From NCBI GenBank assembly GCA_017644105.1, contig JAEPMD010000009.1, positions 39,936 to 103,935 of the forward strand: a DNA stretch of 64,000 bases. The letters are read 5' to 3'. A program made the position numbers and the translations under genes. The notes below the pieces were generated by a model. That model made no database searches. It was given only the letters and a program-made list of their open reading frames with translations, and was not told where the DNA came from. This DNA is from Rhizobiaceae bacterium (GTDB lineage Bacteria > Pseudomonadota > Alphaproteobacteria > Rhizobiales > Rhizobiaceae). Below are positions 18,781 through 29,587 of the stretch, piece after piece (the stretch's first letter is position 1; every line of letters starts with the position of its first letter).

Positions 18781-18800
18781 CTAAACTAGCTTCTAGTTAG
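18781..18800. promoter_or_regulatory. palindromic candidate operator between the suf operon and the hydrolase gene
   Basis: AACTAG-CTT-CTAGTT is a perfect six-base inverted repeat (18784-18798), extended on each side to CTAA and TTAG with one bulge. It lies about 130 bp upstream of the first suf gene and about 90 bp upstream of the divergent hydrolase. The position suits an iron-responsive repressor, but it does not clearly match published RirA, Irr or IscR sites. Confidence 0.35.
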
Positions 18801-18888
18801 ACCAACTCTGTTCGTCAAGGCTTGCGTAATGAATTCCCCGATTGACCCAAATATTTTGGATCGATTGGCCAAATAAATTGGAGTAAAT

Positions 18889-19569
18889 ATGCCTGAGGTG
18901 ATTTTTAATGGCCCAACTGGCCGATTAGAGGGTCGTTACCAGCCCGGTACTGAAAAAAACGCACCAATCGCTATTATATTGCACCCGCATCCTCAATTTG
19001 GCGGAACCATGAACAACAAGATCGTTTATGATCTGTTTTATATGTTCCAAGAGCGCGGTTTTACAACTTTAAGATTCAACTTCCGCGGCATTGGCAGAAG
19101 CCAAGGTACATTTGATCATGGTGCTGGTGAGCTCTCAGATGCAGCAGCTGCATTGGATTGGATCCAAACATTGCACCCTGATTCTAAAAACTGCTGGGTT
19201 GCGGGCTATTCCTTTGGCGCATGGATCGGTATGCAGCTTTTGATGCGCCGTCCTGAAATTGAAGGCTTTATGTCAATCGCGCCTCAGCCAAACACATATG
19301 ATTTCTCATTCTTGGCACCCTGCCCGTCATCTGGCTTGATCATTCATGGTGATGCAGATCGTGTAGCCCCTGAAAAAGACGTTCAGGCCTTGGTTGATAA
19401 ACTTCGCACACAAAAGGGCATTTTGATCACACAGCAAACAATGCTCGATGCCAACCATTTCTTTACTGATAAAACAGATGCATTGATTGCTGAATGCGCT
19501 GATTATCTTGAACGTCGCCTTAATGGCGAATTGGTTCCTGAACCAAGACCATCTAAGCGTTTGCGCTAA
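18889..19569 (+). CDS. alpha/beta hydrolase
   Basis: A 226-residue single-domain alpha/beta hydrolase. An HPHPQFGGTM oxyanion-type loop lies near residue 32, the nucleophile elbow GYSFGA near 106-111 (Ser catalytic), an acid in HGDADRV and the catalytic His in DANHFF near residue 187. It belongs to the small COG2945-like group of soluble hydrolases without a known substrate. TTGGAG seven bases ahead of the ATG supports the start. It is divergent from the suf operon and convergent with murI, with only seven bases between stops. Confidence 0.85.
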   Translation: MPEVIFNGPTGRLEGRYQPGTEKNAPIAIILHPHPQFGGTMNNKIVYDLFYMFQERGFTTLRFNFRGIGRSQGTFDHGAGELSDAAAALDWIQTLHPDSKNCWVAGYSFGAWIGMQLLMRRPEIEGFMSIAPQPNTYDFSFLAPCPSSGLIIHGDADRVAPEKDVQALVDKLRTQKGILITQQTMLDANHFFTDKTDALIAECADYLERRLNGELVPEPRPSKRLR

Positions 19570-19576
19570 AACTGAT

Positions 19577-20377
19577 CTAAGATGTAATTGTTAGACCAAA
19601 GCCCTTGATCAATTGGGCTTTGGCAAAACTCGCCTGCCCTGATGTGAACATCGCAATGTCATGTTCGGGAATAAACTGATCCTGACTTTTGCGATCCAAC
19701 AAGCTAATCGCGTGGCGCGCAATCGCCTCTGCTGGATCAAGCCAATCTACCGGCCACTTCGCCACCTGTCTAAACTTATTGACCAAAAATGGATAATGCG
19801 TGCATGCAAGCACGACAATATCCGTACGCTTTCCGCCTTTTTCAAGCAAACATTGGTCAACAATGGGCGTTAATTGCTCGCGATCAACTTCATCCCCACG
19901 CATATAGGCTTCACATAGACCTGCAAGATCTTCAGAACCCACCAGACGAACGTGACAGCTTTGCGCAAAAGATTGAATAAGATCGCGTGTATAAGCGCGT
20001 TTAACAGTGCCAGGTGTGGCTAAAACCGATATCAAGCCCGAACTTGTTCGCTCAGCAGCTGGTTTGATCGCTGGAACGGTGCCGACAAATTTAATATCGG
20101 GAAACGCTTTGCGCAAAGCTGGCAACACCAAAGTTGAAGCCGTATTGCACGCGATAATGATCAATTCTGGGCGATAAGCTTCAATAAGACGCCCCATGAG
20201 GCGAACAATGTGCACTTCAAGTTCGCTCTCTTGCCAAGAACCATAGGGAAATGCCTCATCATCTGCAACATAGATAAACTGGCGCTCAGGCGCCAATACA
20301 CGCGCTTGTCGCAATACGGTGAGACCACCGATACCGCTATCAAAAAGCAAAACTGGACGTTGGCTTGGTTCGTGCAA
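19577..20377 (-). CDS. murI: glutamate racemase
   Basis: A 266-residue enzyme making D-glutamate for peptidoglycan. It has [10 protein letters not shown] at the N-terminus and the two catalytic cysteines in ACNTAS (Cys77) and ACTHYP (Cys192). The start is two bases downstream of the stop of the methyltransferase gene, so both are one transcript. Length is normal for the family. Confidence 0.93.
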   Translation of the reverse strand: MHEPSQRPVLLFDSGIGGLTVLRQARVLAPERQFIYVADDEAFPYGSWQESELEVHIVRLMGRLIEAYRPELIIIACNTASTLVLPALRKAFPDIKFVGTVPAIKPAAERTSSGLISVLATPGTVKRAYTRDLIQSFAQSCHVRLVGSEDLAGLCEAYMRGDEVDREQLTPIVDQCLLEKGGKRTDIVVLACTHYPFLVNKFRQVAKWPVDWLDPAEAIARHAISLLDRKSQDQFIPEHDIAMFTSGQASFAKAQLIKGFGLTITS

Positions 20378-20379
20378 AA

Positions 20380-21207
20380 CTATGCTTTCCCTTTTTCATC
20401 ATCAACAGAACCACCTAAACCAGGTCCGGATGTCCCTTTTGGGGCAGATCGGCTAAATCGATCAAGCGACGAGATCACACCGCGCAAAAAATGCACTTCT
20501 TCTGAAGAAAACGCGGGACGTGTGAGCACAGCTCGTAAATTATCAACCACAGCCGGTTTTTTCTTTTCCGAGCGAAAATAGCCACGCACATCCAGCGCTT
20601 CTTCAATCTGATCTAAAAATCCATGCAATAAATGCTTTGGCGCGGGTTCAAATGTGCGAACTTCATGTGGGATATCCGTTTCAGATGCCAACCCCGTTTT
20701 CAGCCATTCATAGGACATTAAAAGTACTGCCTGGGCGATATTCAATGATGCAAAGGCAGGATTAACCGGAAAGGTAACCAATTCGTCAGCAAGGCCAACT
20801 TCATCATTGCGCAGTCCAATCCGCTCGCGACCAAATAATAAAGCAACCCGCTCGCCTTTATTATGCCGTGCGCGCATATCACGCGCAGCTGTCACCGGAC
20901 CCTGAACTGGCTTGTGCCCATCACGCTCACGCGCTGTGGTCGCCATGACAAAATTCACATCGGCAATCGCTTCCCGCAGCGTCTCGTATACAACAGTGCC
21001 TTCAATAATATGATCAGCTTTGGAAGCCGCGGACACGGCCTTCTCGTTTGGCCATCCGTCACGCGGGGCAACAAGACGCAATTCAGACAGACCAAAATTG
21101 GCCATTGCGCGTGCCACCATACCAATATTCTCACCCAATTGCGGCTCGACCAAAATTACGATTGGTCCTTCGGTGAGCATTTCGCGCTTAGAATTTGAGC
21201 CTGCCAT
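20380..21207 (-). CDS. SpoU/TrmH-family RNA 2'-O-methyltransferase (TrmJ-like)
   Basis: A 275-residue SPOUT methyltransferase. The N-terminal motif [18 protein letters not shown], the middle block TTARERDG and the SAM-binding knot [10 protein letters not shown] / [12 protein letters not shown] are characteristic of TrmJ, which methylates position 32 of tRNAs. The C-terminal ~90 residues are a helical extension ending in a basic, low-complexity tail. It lies in tandem with murI. Assignment to tRNA rather than rRNA follows the TrmJ branch and is not proved by the sequence. Confidence 0.85.
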   Translation of the reverse strand: MAGSNSKREMLTEGPIVILVEPQLGENIGMVARAMANFGLSELRLVAPRDGWPNEKAVSAASKADHIIEGTVVYETLREAIADVNFVMATTARERDGHKPVQGPVTAARDMRARHNKGERVALLFGRERIGLRNDEVGLADELVTFPVNPAFASLNIAQAVLLMSYEWLKTGLASETDIPHEVRTFEPAPKHLLHGFLDQIEEALDVRGYFRSEKKKPAVVDNLRAVLTRPAFSSEEVHFLRGVISSLDRFSRSAPKGTSGPGLGGSVDDEKGKA

Positions 21208-21419
21208 TCAACATTCCCATCACATTTTTTCGAATTTGCTCTGCCATATATCATTTAAAAACAAAAGCACAGCCCTTTCCCAAAGGGTTTTATCTGTTTG
21301 AAACCAGCTTTATTGCGTCAAACGATTGCACCGCAGCACATGCTTTGCTATGAGGGCGCATCACAAGAAAACATGAATTAAGTATTGTCTGTACTTCTTC
21401 CAGAACAAGGGTCCGAAAC

Positions 21420-22631
21420 ATGGCAAAAATTAAGGTCGACAATCCCGTCGTAGAACTCGACGGCGATGAGATGACACGCATCATTTGGCAGTTCATCAAA
21501 GAAAAACTCATCCATCCATATCTCGACATAGATCTCAAATATTACGATCTAGGCATGGAAAGTCGCGACGCAACAGATGACCAGATCACTGTAGATGCAG
21601 CGAATGCAATTAAAGAATATGGCGTAGGTGTTAAATGTGCGACCATCACACCTGATGAGGCGCGTGTTGAAGAGTTTAATCTTAAAAAGATGTACCGCTC
21701 TCCTAACGGCACAATCCGTAACATCCTAGGTGGTGTGATCTTCCGTGAGCCAATCATTTGTAAAAACGTTCCACGTCTTGTCCCAGGTTGGACAAAGCCA
21801 GTGATCGTTGGTCGTCACGCTTTTGGTGACCAATATCGCGCTACGGATTTCAAATTCCCTGGCAAAGGTAAAATCACCATGAAATTCGTTGGTGAAGACG
21901 GAACTGAACAAGAATACGACATCTTTGATGCACCAGCTTCTGGTGTGGCAATGGGTATGTATAACCTTGATAAATCTATCGAAGATTTTGCTCGCGCTTC
22001 TATGAACTATGGTCTACAGCGCGGCGTACCTGTGTATCTTTCAACGAAAAATACAATCATGAAAGTCTATGATGGCCGCTTTAAAGATATCTTTGAAGAA
22101 GTTTACCAAAACGAATTTAAAGAAAAGTTCGAAGAAGCTAAAATCTGGTACGAGCACCGTTTGATCGATGACATGGTTGCGTCTAACCTTAAATGGTCTG
22201 GCGGCTATGTTTGGGCTTGTAAGAACTATGATGGCGATGTGCAGTCAGATACAGTTGCGCAAGGTTTTGGTTCACTTGGCCTCATGACATCTGTATTGAT
22301 GTCACCTGATGGCCGTACTGTGGAAGCTGAAGCTGCACACGGCACAGTGACACGTCACTACCGTCAGCACCAAAAAGGTGAAGAGACATCAACAAACTCG
22401 ATCGCATCTATCTTTGCTTGGACACGTGGCCTTGCCCACCGCGCAAAGCTTGATGACAATGCTGAGCTTGCTAAGTTTGCACTAACACTTGAAAAAGTTT
22501 GTATCGATACAGTTGAATCTGGCTTCATGACGAAAGACTTGGCGCTTCTAATCGGTCCAGATCAGCCTTGGTTGTCAACAACTGGCTTCCTAGACAAAGT
22601 TGACGAAAACCTGAAAAAAGCAATGGCTTAA
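21420..22631 (+). CDS. icd: NADP-dependent isocitrate dehydrogenase
   Basis: A 403-residue homodimeric (type II, eukaryote-like) NADP isocitrate dehydrogenase of the TCA cycle. It has [12 protein letters not shown] at the N-terminus, [12 protein letters not shown] for isocitrate binding and [12 protein letters not shown] near the end for NADP binding. The ATG at 21420 has AAGGG eight bases upstream. It is a single gene ended by a strong bidirectional terminator and convergent with alaS. Confidence 0.95.
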   Translation: MAKIKVDNPVVELDGDEMTRIIWQFIKEKLIHPYLDIDLKYYDLGMESRDATDDQITVDAANAIKEYGVGVKCATITPDEARVEEFNLKKMYRSPNGTIRNILGGVIFREPIICKNVPRLVPGWTKPVIVGRHAFGDQYRATDFKFPGKGKITMKFVGEDGTEQEYDIFDAPASGVAMGMYNLDKSIEDFARASMNYGLQRGVPVYLSTKNTIMKVYDGRFKDIFEEVYQNEFKEKFEEAKIWYEHRLIDDMVASNLKWSGGYVWACKNYDGDVQSDTVAQGFGSLGLMTSVLMSPDGRTVEAEAAHGTVTRHYRQHQKGEETSTNSIASIFAWTRGLAHRAKLDDNAELAKFALTLEKVCIDTVESGFMTKDLALLIGPDQPWLSTTGFLDKVDENLKKAMA

Positions 22632-22655
22632 ATCAAAAGGCTAAGAAATTGATTC

Positions 22656-22691
22656 AAAAAGGCCCGCAAAGTTTTCTTTGCGGGCCTTTTT
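22656..22691. terminator. bidirectional terminator between icd and alaS
   Basis: A 16-bp perfect stem (AAAAAGGCCCGCAAAG and its complement) with loop TTTT, flanked by A- and T-runs on opposite sides, sits between the convergent icd and alaS genes. Confidence 0.9.
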
Positions 22692-22712
22692 AGTATTTAA
22701 ATTTCAAATTTT

Positions 22713-25361
22713 CTAAAGAAGAGCTTTTACAGCTTCAACGGCAGCATCTGCTTTTGATGCGTCCGGACCACCAGCCTGCGCCATGTCAGGACGACCGCCG
22801 CCACCTTTGCCGCCAACAGCTTCAGAAGCGGCTCTGACCAAATCTACAGCACTAAATTTGTCTGTTAGATCATCGGTAACACCCACAACAACGCCAGCTT
22901 TGCCATTATCAAGGCCAACAAAGACCACAACGCCAGAACCAAGTGAATTCTTGCCATCATCAGCAAGTGCTTTTAATTCACGGCCACCAATGCCCTCAAC
23001 CACTTTGCCAAGGAATTTAACACCATTGATCTCATCCGGATGATCGCCTTTTGAACCACCGCCCATCGCCAATTGACGTTTGGCATCGGATAGCTCTTTC
23101 TCAAGCTGTTTACGCTCTTCCAGCAATTGCGCGACACGGGTCGCCACATCTGATGGTGTCACCTTCAACGCAGCCGCTGCTGCTTTAAGGTTTTGCTCTT
23201 GGGTTCTAAAGTAATCACGTGCCGCATCACCAGTCAGCGCCTCGATACGGCGGACACCTGCAGATACAGCGCTTTCACTCACAACGGTTACAACGCCAAT
23301 CTCGCCTGTGTTAGCGACATGCGTGCCACCACAAAGTTCAATAGAGAATTGGCCTTCATGGTTGGAGCCTTCAACTTGCTCACCCATTGTGACCACGCGA
23401 ACTTCGTCACCATATTTTTCGCCAAACAAAGCGCGTGCGCCCGCTTCTTTCGCATCATCAACACCCATTACGCGGGTGGTAACTGGATTGCTTTGCAGCA
23501 CCACTTCATTTGTCATGCTTTCAATGGCTTGTAATTCATCATCGCCAATTGGCTTTTGATGAGAGAAGTCAAAACGCAGACGATTTTCGGATACAAGTGA
23601 ACCTTTTTGCGCAACATGCTCACCCAGAACTTGACGCAAGCTTTCATGCAGCAAATGCGTGGCTGAGTGATTGCGGCAAATATCAGCGCGGCGTTCAGCA
23701 TCGACTTCTAAACGGCCTGCATCACCTGTTTTGATCGCGCCTTCTTTAAGTACTGCATGATGAACAAACAAGCCATCTGCTTTCTTAGAGACAGAAGAAA
23801 CGTGAGCAATGGCCCCATTTTCAAAGATAACTTGACCGCTATCGCCAATCTGACCACCCATTTCAGCGTAAAATGGCGACTGATTGAAAACCAGATCTAC
23901 CTTTTGCCCTTTGCTAGCTTCTTTGACCTCAGCACCATCCACAGCTATCGCCTGCACAACGCCTTCAGCCAGGAGTTTGTCATAGCCTAAGAATTCGGTT
24001 GTGCCCACGCGATCAAAGACTGAGAACCACACCGCTTCAGATGCAGCATCACCAGAACCTGACCAATTGGCGCGTGCTTCGGCCTTTTGTTTTTCCATAG
24101 AAGCGTTAAAGCCCTCAACATCGACTTCAATTGAGCGTGCACGCAGGGCATCCTGCGTGAGATCAAGTGGGAAACCATAAGTGTCATAAAGCTTAAATGC
24201 GACATCGCCCTTAAGCTCATCACCTTCAGACATTCCGTCTGTCGCTTCGTTGAGCAATTGAAGCCCGCGACCAAGCGTACGTTGGAAGCGCACCTCTTCA
24301 ATCTCAAATGTTTCCTTGATGAGGTCTTCCGTTTGGCGCAATTCAGGGAATGCATCACCCATTTCAAGCACAAGACTTGGAACCAGCTTATGCATCAAAG
24401 GCTCTTTCGCACCCAAAAGGTTCGCATGGCGCATGGCGCGACGCATGATCCGGCGCAAGACATAACCGCGACCTTCATTGGATGGTAAAACGCCATCCGC
24501 AACCAAGAAACTACACGCGCGCAAGTGATCGGCAATCACGCGATGGCTCGGCAATTGATCGCCTTCAGCTTTCACACCCGTTGCTTCAACAGAGGCATTG
24601 ATCAGCTTCTCAAACAGGTCAATCTCATAGTTATTGTGCTTGCCCTGCAAGACAGCGGCAATGCGCTCAAGACCCATGCCTGTATCAATGGACGGTTTCG
24701 GAAGGCTCTGACGCTCTTCCTTCGTCACCTGCTCAAACTGCATGAAGACGAGGTTCCAAATTTCAATAAAGCGATCGCCATCTTCTTCAGGTGAACCGGG
24801 AGGGCCACCCCAAATGTGGTCGCCATGATCGTAGAAAATTTCAGAACATGGACCACAAGGGCCAACATCGCCCATAGACCAGAAATTATCGCTTGTTGAA
24901 ATGCGGATAATCTTATCATCGCCAAAGCCAGCAACTTTCTTCCATAAGCTTGCAGCCTCTTCATCTTCTGAGAAGACAGTCACGAGCAGCTTATCTTTTG
25001 GCAAACCATATTCTTTGGTGATCAAATCCCAAGCATGGGTAATTGCCTGCTCTTTGAAATAATCACCAAAGGAGAAATTTCCAAGCATCTCGAAGAATGT
25101 ATGGTGGCGTGCGGTATAGCCCACATTATCCAAATCATTGTGCTTACCACCTGCGCGTACGCATTTTTGCGATGTCGCAGCTGTTTTATATGGACGTTGT
25201 TCAAGGCCAGTGAAGACGTTTTTAAACTGCACCATACCGGCATTGGTAAACATCAATGTTGGGTCATTTTGAGGTACCAAAGAACTCGAAGACACAATCT
25301 CATGCCCCTGCCCTTTAAAGTAATCCAAGAATACCGATCTAATATCGTTTACGCTACTCAT
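22713..25361 (-). CDS. alaS: alanyl-tRNA synthetase
   Basis: An 882-residue class II synthetase that charges tRNA-Ala. The aminoacylation domain begins with [13 protein letters not shown] and [15 protein letters not shown]. The editing domain has the zinc-type motif HSATHLLH and the ELCGGTHV motif. The C-terminal oligomerisation/C-Ala part ends in [16 protein letters not shown], the usual signature. Full length, no lesions. Its order next to recA is common in alphaproteobacteria. Confidence 0.97.
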   Translation of the reverse strand: MSSVNDIRSVFLDYFKGQGHEIVSSSSLVPQNDPTLMFTNAGMVQFKNVFTGLEQRPYKTAATSQKCVRAGGKHNDLDNVGYTARHHTFFEMLGNFSFGDYFKEQAITHAWDLITKEYGLPKDKLLVTVFSEDEEAASLWKKVAGFGDDKIIRISTSDNFWSMGDVGPCGPCSEIFYDHGDHIWGGPPGSPEEDGDRFIEIWNLVFMQFEQVTKEERQSLPKPSIDTGMGLERIAAVLQGKHNNYEIDLFEKLINASVEATGVKAEGDQLPSHRVIADHLRACSFLVADGVLPSNEGRGYVLRRIMRRAMRHANLLGAKEPLMHKLVPSLVLEMGDAFPELRQTEDLIKETFEIEEVRFQRTLGRGLQLLNEATDGMSEGDELKGDVAFKLYDTYGFPLDLTQDALRARSIEVDVEGFNASMEKQKAEARANWSGSGDAASEAVWFSVFDRVGTTEFLGYDKLLAEGVVQAIAVDGAEVKEASKGQKVDLVFNQSPFYAEMGGQIGDSGQVIFENGAIAHVSSVSKKADGLFVHHAVLKEGAIKTGDAGRLEVDAERRADICRNHSATHLLHESLRQVLGEHVAQKGSLVSENRLRFDFSHQKPIGDDELQAIESMTNEVVLQSNPVTTRVMGVDDAKEAGARALFGEKYGDEVRVVTMGEQVEGSNHEGQFSIELCGGTHVANTGEIGVVTVVSESAVSAGVRRIEALTGDAARDYFRTQEQNLKAAAAALKVTPSDVATRVAQLLEERKQLEKELSDAKRQLAMGGGSKGDHPDEINGVKFLGKVVEGIGGRELKALADDGKNSLGSGVVVFVGLDNGKAGVVVGVTDDLTDKFSAVDLVRAASEAVGGKGGGGRPDMAQAGGPDASKADAAVEAVKALL

Positions 25362-25543
25362 ATCCGTCTTAAACTCCGCTCGCTACGAGTACGCGTTATA
25401 TGCGCCCCATGCTGATCAATCGTGGATTTTTCATAAATTCGAAAACCAATTATATCAACCATATAATGCTGCTTCGGGAGTATTCTAAGAGAAAATCATA
25501 TATTTTTAGCTGTCCGGTTTGATGTCTTGTCTCAAAAACTAAA

Positions 25544-25568
25544 AAAGCCACCCAATTTAGGTGGCTTT
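25544..25568 (-). terminator. recA intrinsic terminator
   Basis: Reading the minus strand, AAAGCCACC pairs with GGTGGCTTT over a seven-base loop, followed by further T residues. It is 35 bases past the recA stop. Confidence 0.85.
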
Positions 25569-25603
25569 CAAGCTTTATGACTTAGACTGTGAGCGGATCG
25601 AAA

Positions 25604-26695
25604 CTATTTCTCACCACCCGCTGCAGCATCATCTTCTTGACCACCTGCAGGATCATCCAACAATTGTTCGGCAATGAGGCCCGCATTCTGGCGCAAAGAC
25701 AATTCAATTTCATCGGCGATCTCGCGATTATCAGCCAAGAACTGTTTCGCATTCTCACGACCCTGCCCCAAACGTTGGCTGTTATAAGAGAACCAGGAAC
25801 CTGATTTTTCAACAATGCCAGCTTTCACACCAAGATCGATCAATTCACCGGTCTTAGATGAACCTGAGCCATACATGATATCAAATTCAACCTGTTTAAA
25901 CGGAGGCGCCATTTTGTTTTTAACGACTTTAACGCGGGTCTGGTTACCCACAATTTCATCGCGATCCTTTACAGCACCAATACGGCGGATGTCAAGGCGA
26001 ACAGAGGAATAGAATTTCAGTGCATTACCACCTGTTGTGGTTTCAGGCGAGCCGAACATTACACCGATTTTCATACGGATTTGGTTGATGAAGATGACCA
26101 TGCAGTTTGATTTTGCAATGGAAGCTGTCAACTTACGCAAAGCCTGGCTCATAAGACGTGCTTGAAGACCTGGCAAACTGTCACCCATCTCACCTTCAAT
26201 CTCAGCACGCGGCGTAAGAGCTGCCACGGAATCGACAACCAAAACATCCAGCGCACCAGAGCGCACCAACGTATCTGTAATCTCAAGCGCCTGCTCACCC
26301 GTATCCGGCTGAGAGATCAACAAATCTTCAAGATCAACACCCAGCTTACGGGCATAAACTGGATCCAGCGCGTGCTCAGCATCGATAAAGCCGCAAATGC
26401 CGCCATCTTTTTGCGCTTCAGCAATTGTTTGCAGCGCAAGTGTTGTTTTACCAGAACTCTCAGGACCATAAATTTCAATAATTCTGCCCTTAGGTAATCC
26501 CCCAATACCAAGCGCAATATCCAGACCAAGTGAACCTGTTGAAACTTTCTCAATCTCAACCACATTCTCATTTGATCCAAGCTTCATAATTGAGCCCTTG
26601 CCATAAGAGCGCTCAATTTGTGAAAGTGCGGCATCTAGCGCTTTACTTTTATCCACCGATTTTTCCTCTACTAGTCGTAAGGAGTTCTGTCCCAT
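25604..26695 (-). CDS. recA: recombinase RecA
   Basis: A 363-residue recombinase/LexA co-protease for homologous recombination and the SOS response. It has Walker A GPESSGKT at 77-84, the block [15 protein letters not shown] and the DNA-binding loop region around [20 protein letters not shown]. The C-terminal tail is acidic and alanine/glycine-rich ([15 protein letters not shown]), as in alphaproteobacteria. GAGGT lies nine bases upstream of the ATG. A LexA-like direct repeat lies about 130 bp upstream. Confidence 0.97.
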   Translation of the reverse strand: MGQNSLRLVEEKSVDKSKALDAALSQIERSYGKGSIMKLGSNENVVEIEKVSTGSLGLDIALGIGGLPKGRIIEIYGPESSGKTTLALQTIAEAQKDGGICGFIDAEHALDPVYARKLGVDLEDLLISQPDTGEQALEITDTLVRSGALDVLVVDSVAALTPRAEIEGEMGDSLPGLQARLMSQALRKLTASIAKSNCMVIFINQIRMKIGVMFGSPETTTGGNALKFYSSVRLDIRRIGAVKDRDEIVGNQTRVKVVKNKMAPPFKQVEFDIMYGSGSSKTGELIDLGVKAGIVEKSGSWFSYNSQRLGQGRENAKQFLADNREIADEIELSLRQNAGLIAEQLLDDPAGGQEDDAAAGGEK

Positions 26696-26823
26696 GATCT
26701 GATACCTCTAAGTTTAAAACCAACCGCTTTAATCAAGCGCCAACCTAACTTAAATGTACCCTATTTGTTCTCATTTGACAATACCCAATTAAGATATTGT
26801 TATATAACAATAAAATTACATTT

Positions 26824-26838
26824 GTTCTATTTTTGTAC
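26824..26838. promoter_or_regulatory. LexA (SOS) box-like repeat upstream of recA
   Basis: GTTC-N7-GTAC (spacer TATTTTT) matches the alphaproteobacterial LexA consensus GTTC-N7-GTTC with one mismatch. It lies in the divergent region between recA and psuK, so it could act on recA from about 130 bp upstream. Confidence 0.45.
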
Positions 26839-26926
26839 ACGGGGTTTTTGTAAAACTTCTCAATCAAACCCATCTACATTAAACTCGTTAAAGTGATGAT
26901 ATACGATTCGTGAAAGGTATGTAGTT

Positions 26927-27841
26927 GTGAATCCTGTTTTAATCCTCGGCGGCGCACATATTGATCGAAAAGGCGCTATGGAAGACGACTATATCGAAGG
27001 CGCAAGCATTCCCGGAACGATCGAAGAAGTCGTTGGAGGTGGCGCATTTAACGTGGCTGCCAATTTATCACGGCTGGGATGTGACGTAACCTTCATTTCT
27101 CCACGAGCGCAAGATACAAATGCTGCCTATGTAGCCGAGACAATCAAACCACTTAATATTGAAGATAAACCGGTGATCTGCTCGGGCAGTACGCCAAGCT
27201 ACACAGCGCTTTTGGACCGCCATGGTGAACTGATCGCAGCACTCGCCGATATGAAGCTTTATGATGGTTTAACGCGAGGGGATTTTCTAACTGCGCAGGT
27301 CAGAGACGAACTGAAAAATAGCAAAATTCTGATCACTGACGCCAATCTAACCGAAGAACTGCTCATTGAAATTGCCAATCACATTCCTGACGATTGTCAT
27401 TGGTATGCCATTGCAGTCTCCCCTGCCAAAGTGGTGAGATATCTACCCGTGCTGAAACGAATTAACTGTCTGGCCATGAATTTAAATGAAGCAAAGGCAA
27501 TCACAAAGTTATCTGAACCCTCGGAAATGCCGGAAGCATTAATGCAATTGGGGTTGCGAGGCGCCATTATTACGAACGGCGCGAACGATATCATTGGCTT
27601 TCTGGAAGGTCATTCGCCAATATCATTAACCCCCTCCCCGGCAACCAATGTTATAGATGTGACTGGCGCGGGTGACGCGACACTGTCTGGATTTGTGACC
27701 ATGATCGAGAAAGATCACACTATAAAAGATGCATTAGAGTTTGGAATGGCAGCCGCGCGGTTGACAATCGCTATAAAGGGTGCACAACACCCCTCTCTTA
27801 CTCATGACCTTGTTCAACAAGAACTTGAACAATCCCAATAA
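26927..27841 (+). CDS. psuK: PfkB-family sugar kinase, probable pseudouridine kinase
   Basis: A 304-residue ribokinase-fold kinase with the N-terminal glycine motif GGGAFNVAANLSRLG and the C-terminal catalytic motif DVTGAGDATLSGF (Asp as base). The start is GTG with AAAGG upstream. The gene is 12 bases from psuG, and PfkB kinases coupled to PsuG phosphorylate pseudouridine to its 5'-phosphate. The substrate is therefore inferred from the neighbour; the sequence alone supports only a PfkB kinase. Confidence 0.82.
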   Translation: MNPVLILGGAHIDRKGAMEDDYIEGASIPGTIEEVVGGGAFNVAANLSRLGCDVTFISPRAQDTNAAYVAETIKPLNIEDKPVICSGSTPSYTALLDRHGELIAALADMKLYDGLTRGDFLTAQVRDELKNSKILITDANLTEELLIEIANHIPDDCHWYAIAVSPAKVVRYLPVLKRINCLAMNLNEAKAITKLSEPSEMPEALMQLGLRGAIITNGANDIIGFLEGHSPISLTPSPATNVIDVTGAGDATLSGFVTMIEKDHTIKDALEFGMAAARLTIAIKGAQHPSLTHDLVQQELEQSQ

Positions 27842-27853
27842 CAAGGTAATCAG

Positions 27854-28762
27854 ATGCAAACCCAACTGGACATTATTTACAGCGCCGAAGTCGCTGAAGC
27901 GCTGGGCAACAAAGCCCCCATAGTCGCGCTTGAATCCACGATCATCACCCATGGCATGCCTTGGCCTGGCAATTTTGAAATGGCAACCGGTGTCGAACAG
28001 CTCATTCGTGATCATGGTGCAACACCTGCAACAATTGCGGTATTAGATGGCAAATTGCATGTCGGGCTTGAGCGCGATGCCATTGAACAATTGGCAAAAA
28101 CACCTGATGCGATGAAACTATCTCGAGCGGATTTTGCGTTTGCGATTGCGCAAGGAAAAACCGGTGCCACAACAGTCGCGGCAACGATGATGGCAGCCCA
28201 TCAGGCTGGTATATCAGTCTTTGCAACAGGTGGCATTGGCGGGGTTCATCGCGGTGCCAGTGACAGCTTTGATATTTCGGCTGATTTGCAGGAACTCTCT
28301 AGAACGCCGGTCATTGTGGTCGCCGCTGGCGCAAAAGCTATACTTGATGTGCCTAAAACGCTCGAAGTTTTAGAAACCAACGGTGTGCCTGTTGTAACGT
28401 TGGGTCAAGACGAGTTTCCGGCCTTCTGGTCGTCAAAATCTGACCATACATCGCCGTTGCGCGTGGATAATGTTGAAGATATCGCAAAATTTGAAAAGGC
28501 CCGACGCCAGTTCCAAGACCATGGCGGTATGCTTGTCGGGAACCCGGTTCCACAAGAGGCTGAAATTCCGCAGGATGCAATGAATGGCTTTATCGAGCAA
28601 GCGTTGTCCGATGCAGATGATCAAAACATCAAAGGCAAAGATGTGACGCCGTTTTTGCTCGCCCGTATATTTGAGCTGACAAACGGCAAAAGCTTGGAGA
28701 CGAATATCGCACTTGTGCGCAATAATGCAAAAATCGCAGCACAGATTGCTTGCGCGCTCTAA
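27854..28762 (+). CDS. psuG: pseudouridine-5'-phosphate glycosidase
   Basis: A 302-residue enzyme that splits pseudouridine 5'-phosphate into uracil and ribose 5-phosphate. Recognisable blocks are VALESTIITHGMPWP with the conserved Glu, KTGATTVAATM with the catalytic Lys, FATGGIGGVHRGA and LGQDEFPAFW. This matches the PsuG/IndA family over its entire length. It is transcribed with the PfkB kinase and ends at a strong hairpin, forming a compact RNA-nucleoside salvage module. Confidence 0.92.
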   Translation: MQTQLDIIYSAEVAEALGNKAPIVALESTIITHGMPWPGNFEMATGVEQLIRDHGATPATIAVLDGKLHVGLERDAIEQLAKTPDAMKLSRADFAFAIAQGKTGATTVAATMMAAHQAGISVFATGGIGGVHRGASDSFDISADLQELSRTPVIVVAAGAKAILDVPKTLEVLETNGVPVVTLGQDEFPAFWSSKSDHTSPLRVDNVEDIAKFEKARRQFQDHGGMLVGNPVPQEAEIPQDAMNGFIEQALSDADDQNIKGKDVTPFLLARIFELTNGKSLETNIALVRNNAKIAAQIACAL

Positions 28763-28778
28763 CTTTAATACACAAAGA

Positions 28779-28812
28779 AAAACCCCGATGATCCTTCGGC
28801 CATCGGGGTTTT
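28779..28812. terminator. bidirectional terminator psuG / OmpA-type lipoprotein
   Basis: A 12-bp stem (AAAACCCCGATG / CATCGGGGTTTT) with a ten-base loop lies between two convergent genes. Confidence 0.9.
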
Positions 28813-28835
28813 GATAATAAGAAATCTTTGACCGA

Positions 28836-29486
28836 TTATGAAAGCGGTGAAAGCTGAATTTCTACGCGACGGTTCGCAGCGCGACCAGCTTCTGTGCCAT
28901 TGTCAGCAATCGGACGTGTTTCACCAAATCCAAGTGTACGGAAACGACGTGCATCCACACCAGACTGAGAAAGATAACCGGCAACGGATTGCGCACGTTG
29001 TGTCGATAGCGTTTGGTTAAACGCGTCTTCACCCGTTGAATCTGTGTGTCCATACACATCAACCAATGTTTTGTTAAACTTCGAAACAACAATCGCAACG
29101 CCATTTAGCGTATTCACAAATTGTGGCTTGATGGCTGATTTACCGACATCAAATGTGATGTTGGAAGGCATATTCAGGATAATCTGATTGCCATTACGTG
29201 TAACGGTCACACCCGTACCTTGAAGTTGCGCGCGAAGCTCAGCCTCTTGTTGATCCATATATGCGCCAATCGCACCACCGGCCAACAAACCAACACCTGC
29301 GCCGATCAATGCGTTTTTACGATCATCACCACCAGCGAGAAGGCCAAGACCAGCACCGGCTGCCGCACCAAGAGCAGCGCCTCTTGTCGTGTTGTTGACT
29401 TTTTGCTGACCCGTAAATGGGTCAATTGATGTACAGGAAGCAAGAACTGCACCTGCAACTAGAGCCGAAATAATCTGGGCTTTCAT
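28836..29486 (-). CDS. OmpA-family lipoprotein with glycine-zipper domain
   Basis: A 216-residue outer-membrane lipoprotein. The lipobox LASC gives the lipidated Cys18. Residues about 35-75 contain glycine-zipper repeats (GAALGAAAGAGLGLLAGG, then GAGVGLLAGGAIGAY) that may insert in the membrane. The OmpA peptidoglycan-binding domain occupies the C-terminal half, with VYGHTDSTG, LSTQRAQSVAGYL and NRRVEIQL. It resembles YiaD/Lip-type anchors that tie the outer membrane to the cell wall. GGGGA precedes the ATG. Confidence 0.88.
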   Translation of the reverse strand: MKAQIISALVAGAVLASCTSIDPFTGQQKVNNTTRGAALGAAAGAGLGLLAGGDDRKNALIGAGVGLLAGGAIGAYMDQQEAELRAQLQGTGVTVTRNGNQIILNMPSNITFDVGKSAIKPQFVNTLNGVAIVVSKFNKTLVDVYGHTDSTGEDAFNQTLSTQRAQSVAGYLSQSGVDARRFRTLGFGETRPIADNGTEAGRAANRRVEIQLSPLS

Positions 29487-29587
29487 TAAAATTCCCCTTC
29501 ATAGAATTTGTTTGGATCACCTATCACCCTCAATTAAGGCATTAAGATGAACTAATTCTTTATGACTACATACAAACAGATACAATT

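Noticed and set aside
20641-20655. GGTTCAAAT-like string as a tRNA T-loop
   Set aside because: It lies inside the methyltransferase coding region and lacks the acceptor and anticodon stems.
21273-21290. CCCTTT-CCC-AAAGGG plus TTTT as a terminator upstream of icd
   Set aside because: There is no plus-strand gene before it, the loop is only three bases and the stem is short; an attenuator cannot be excluded but is not supported.
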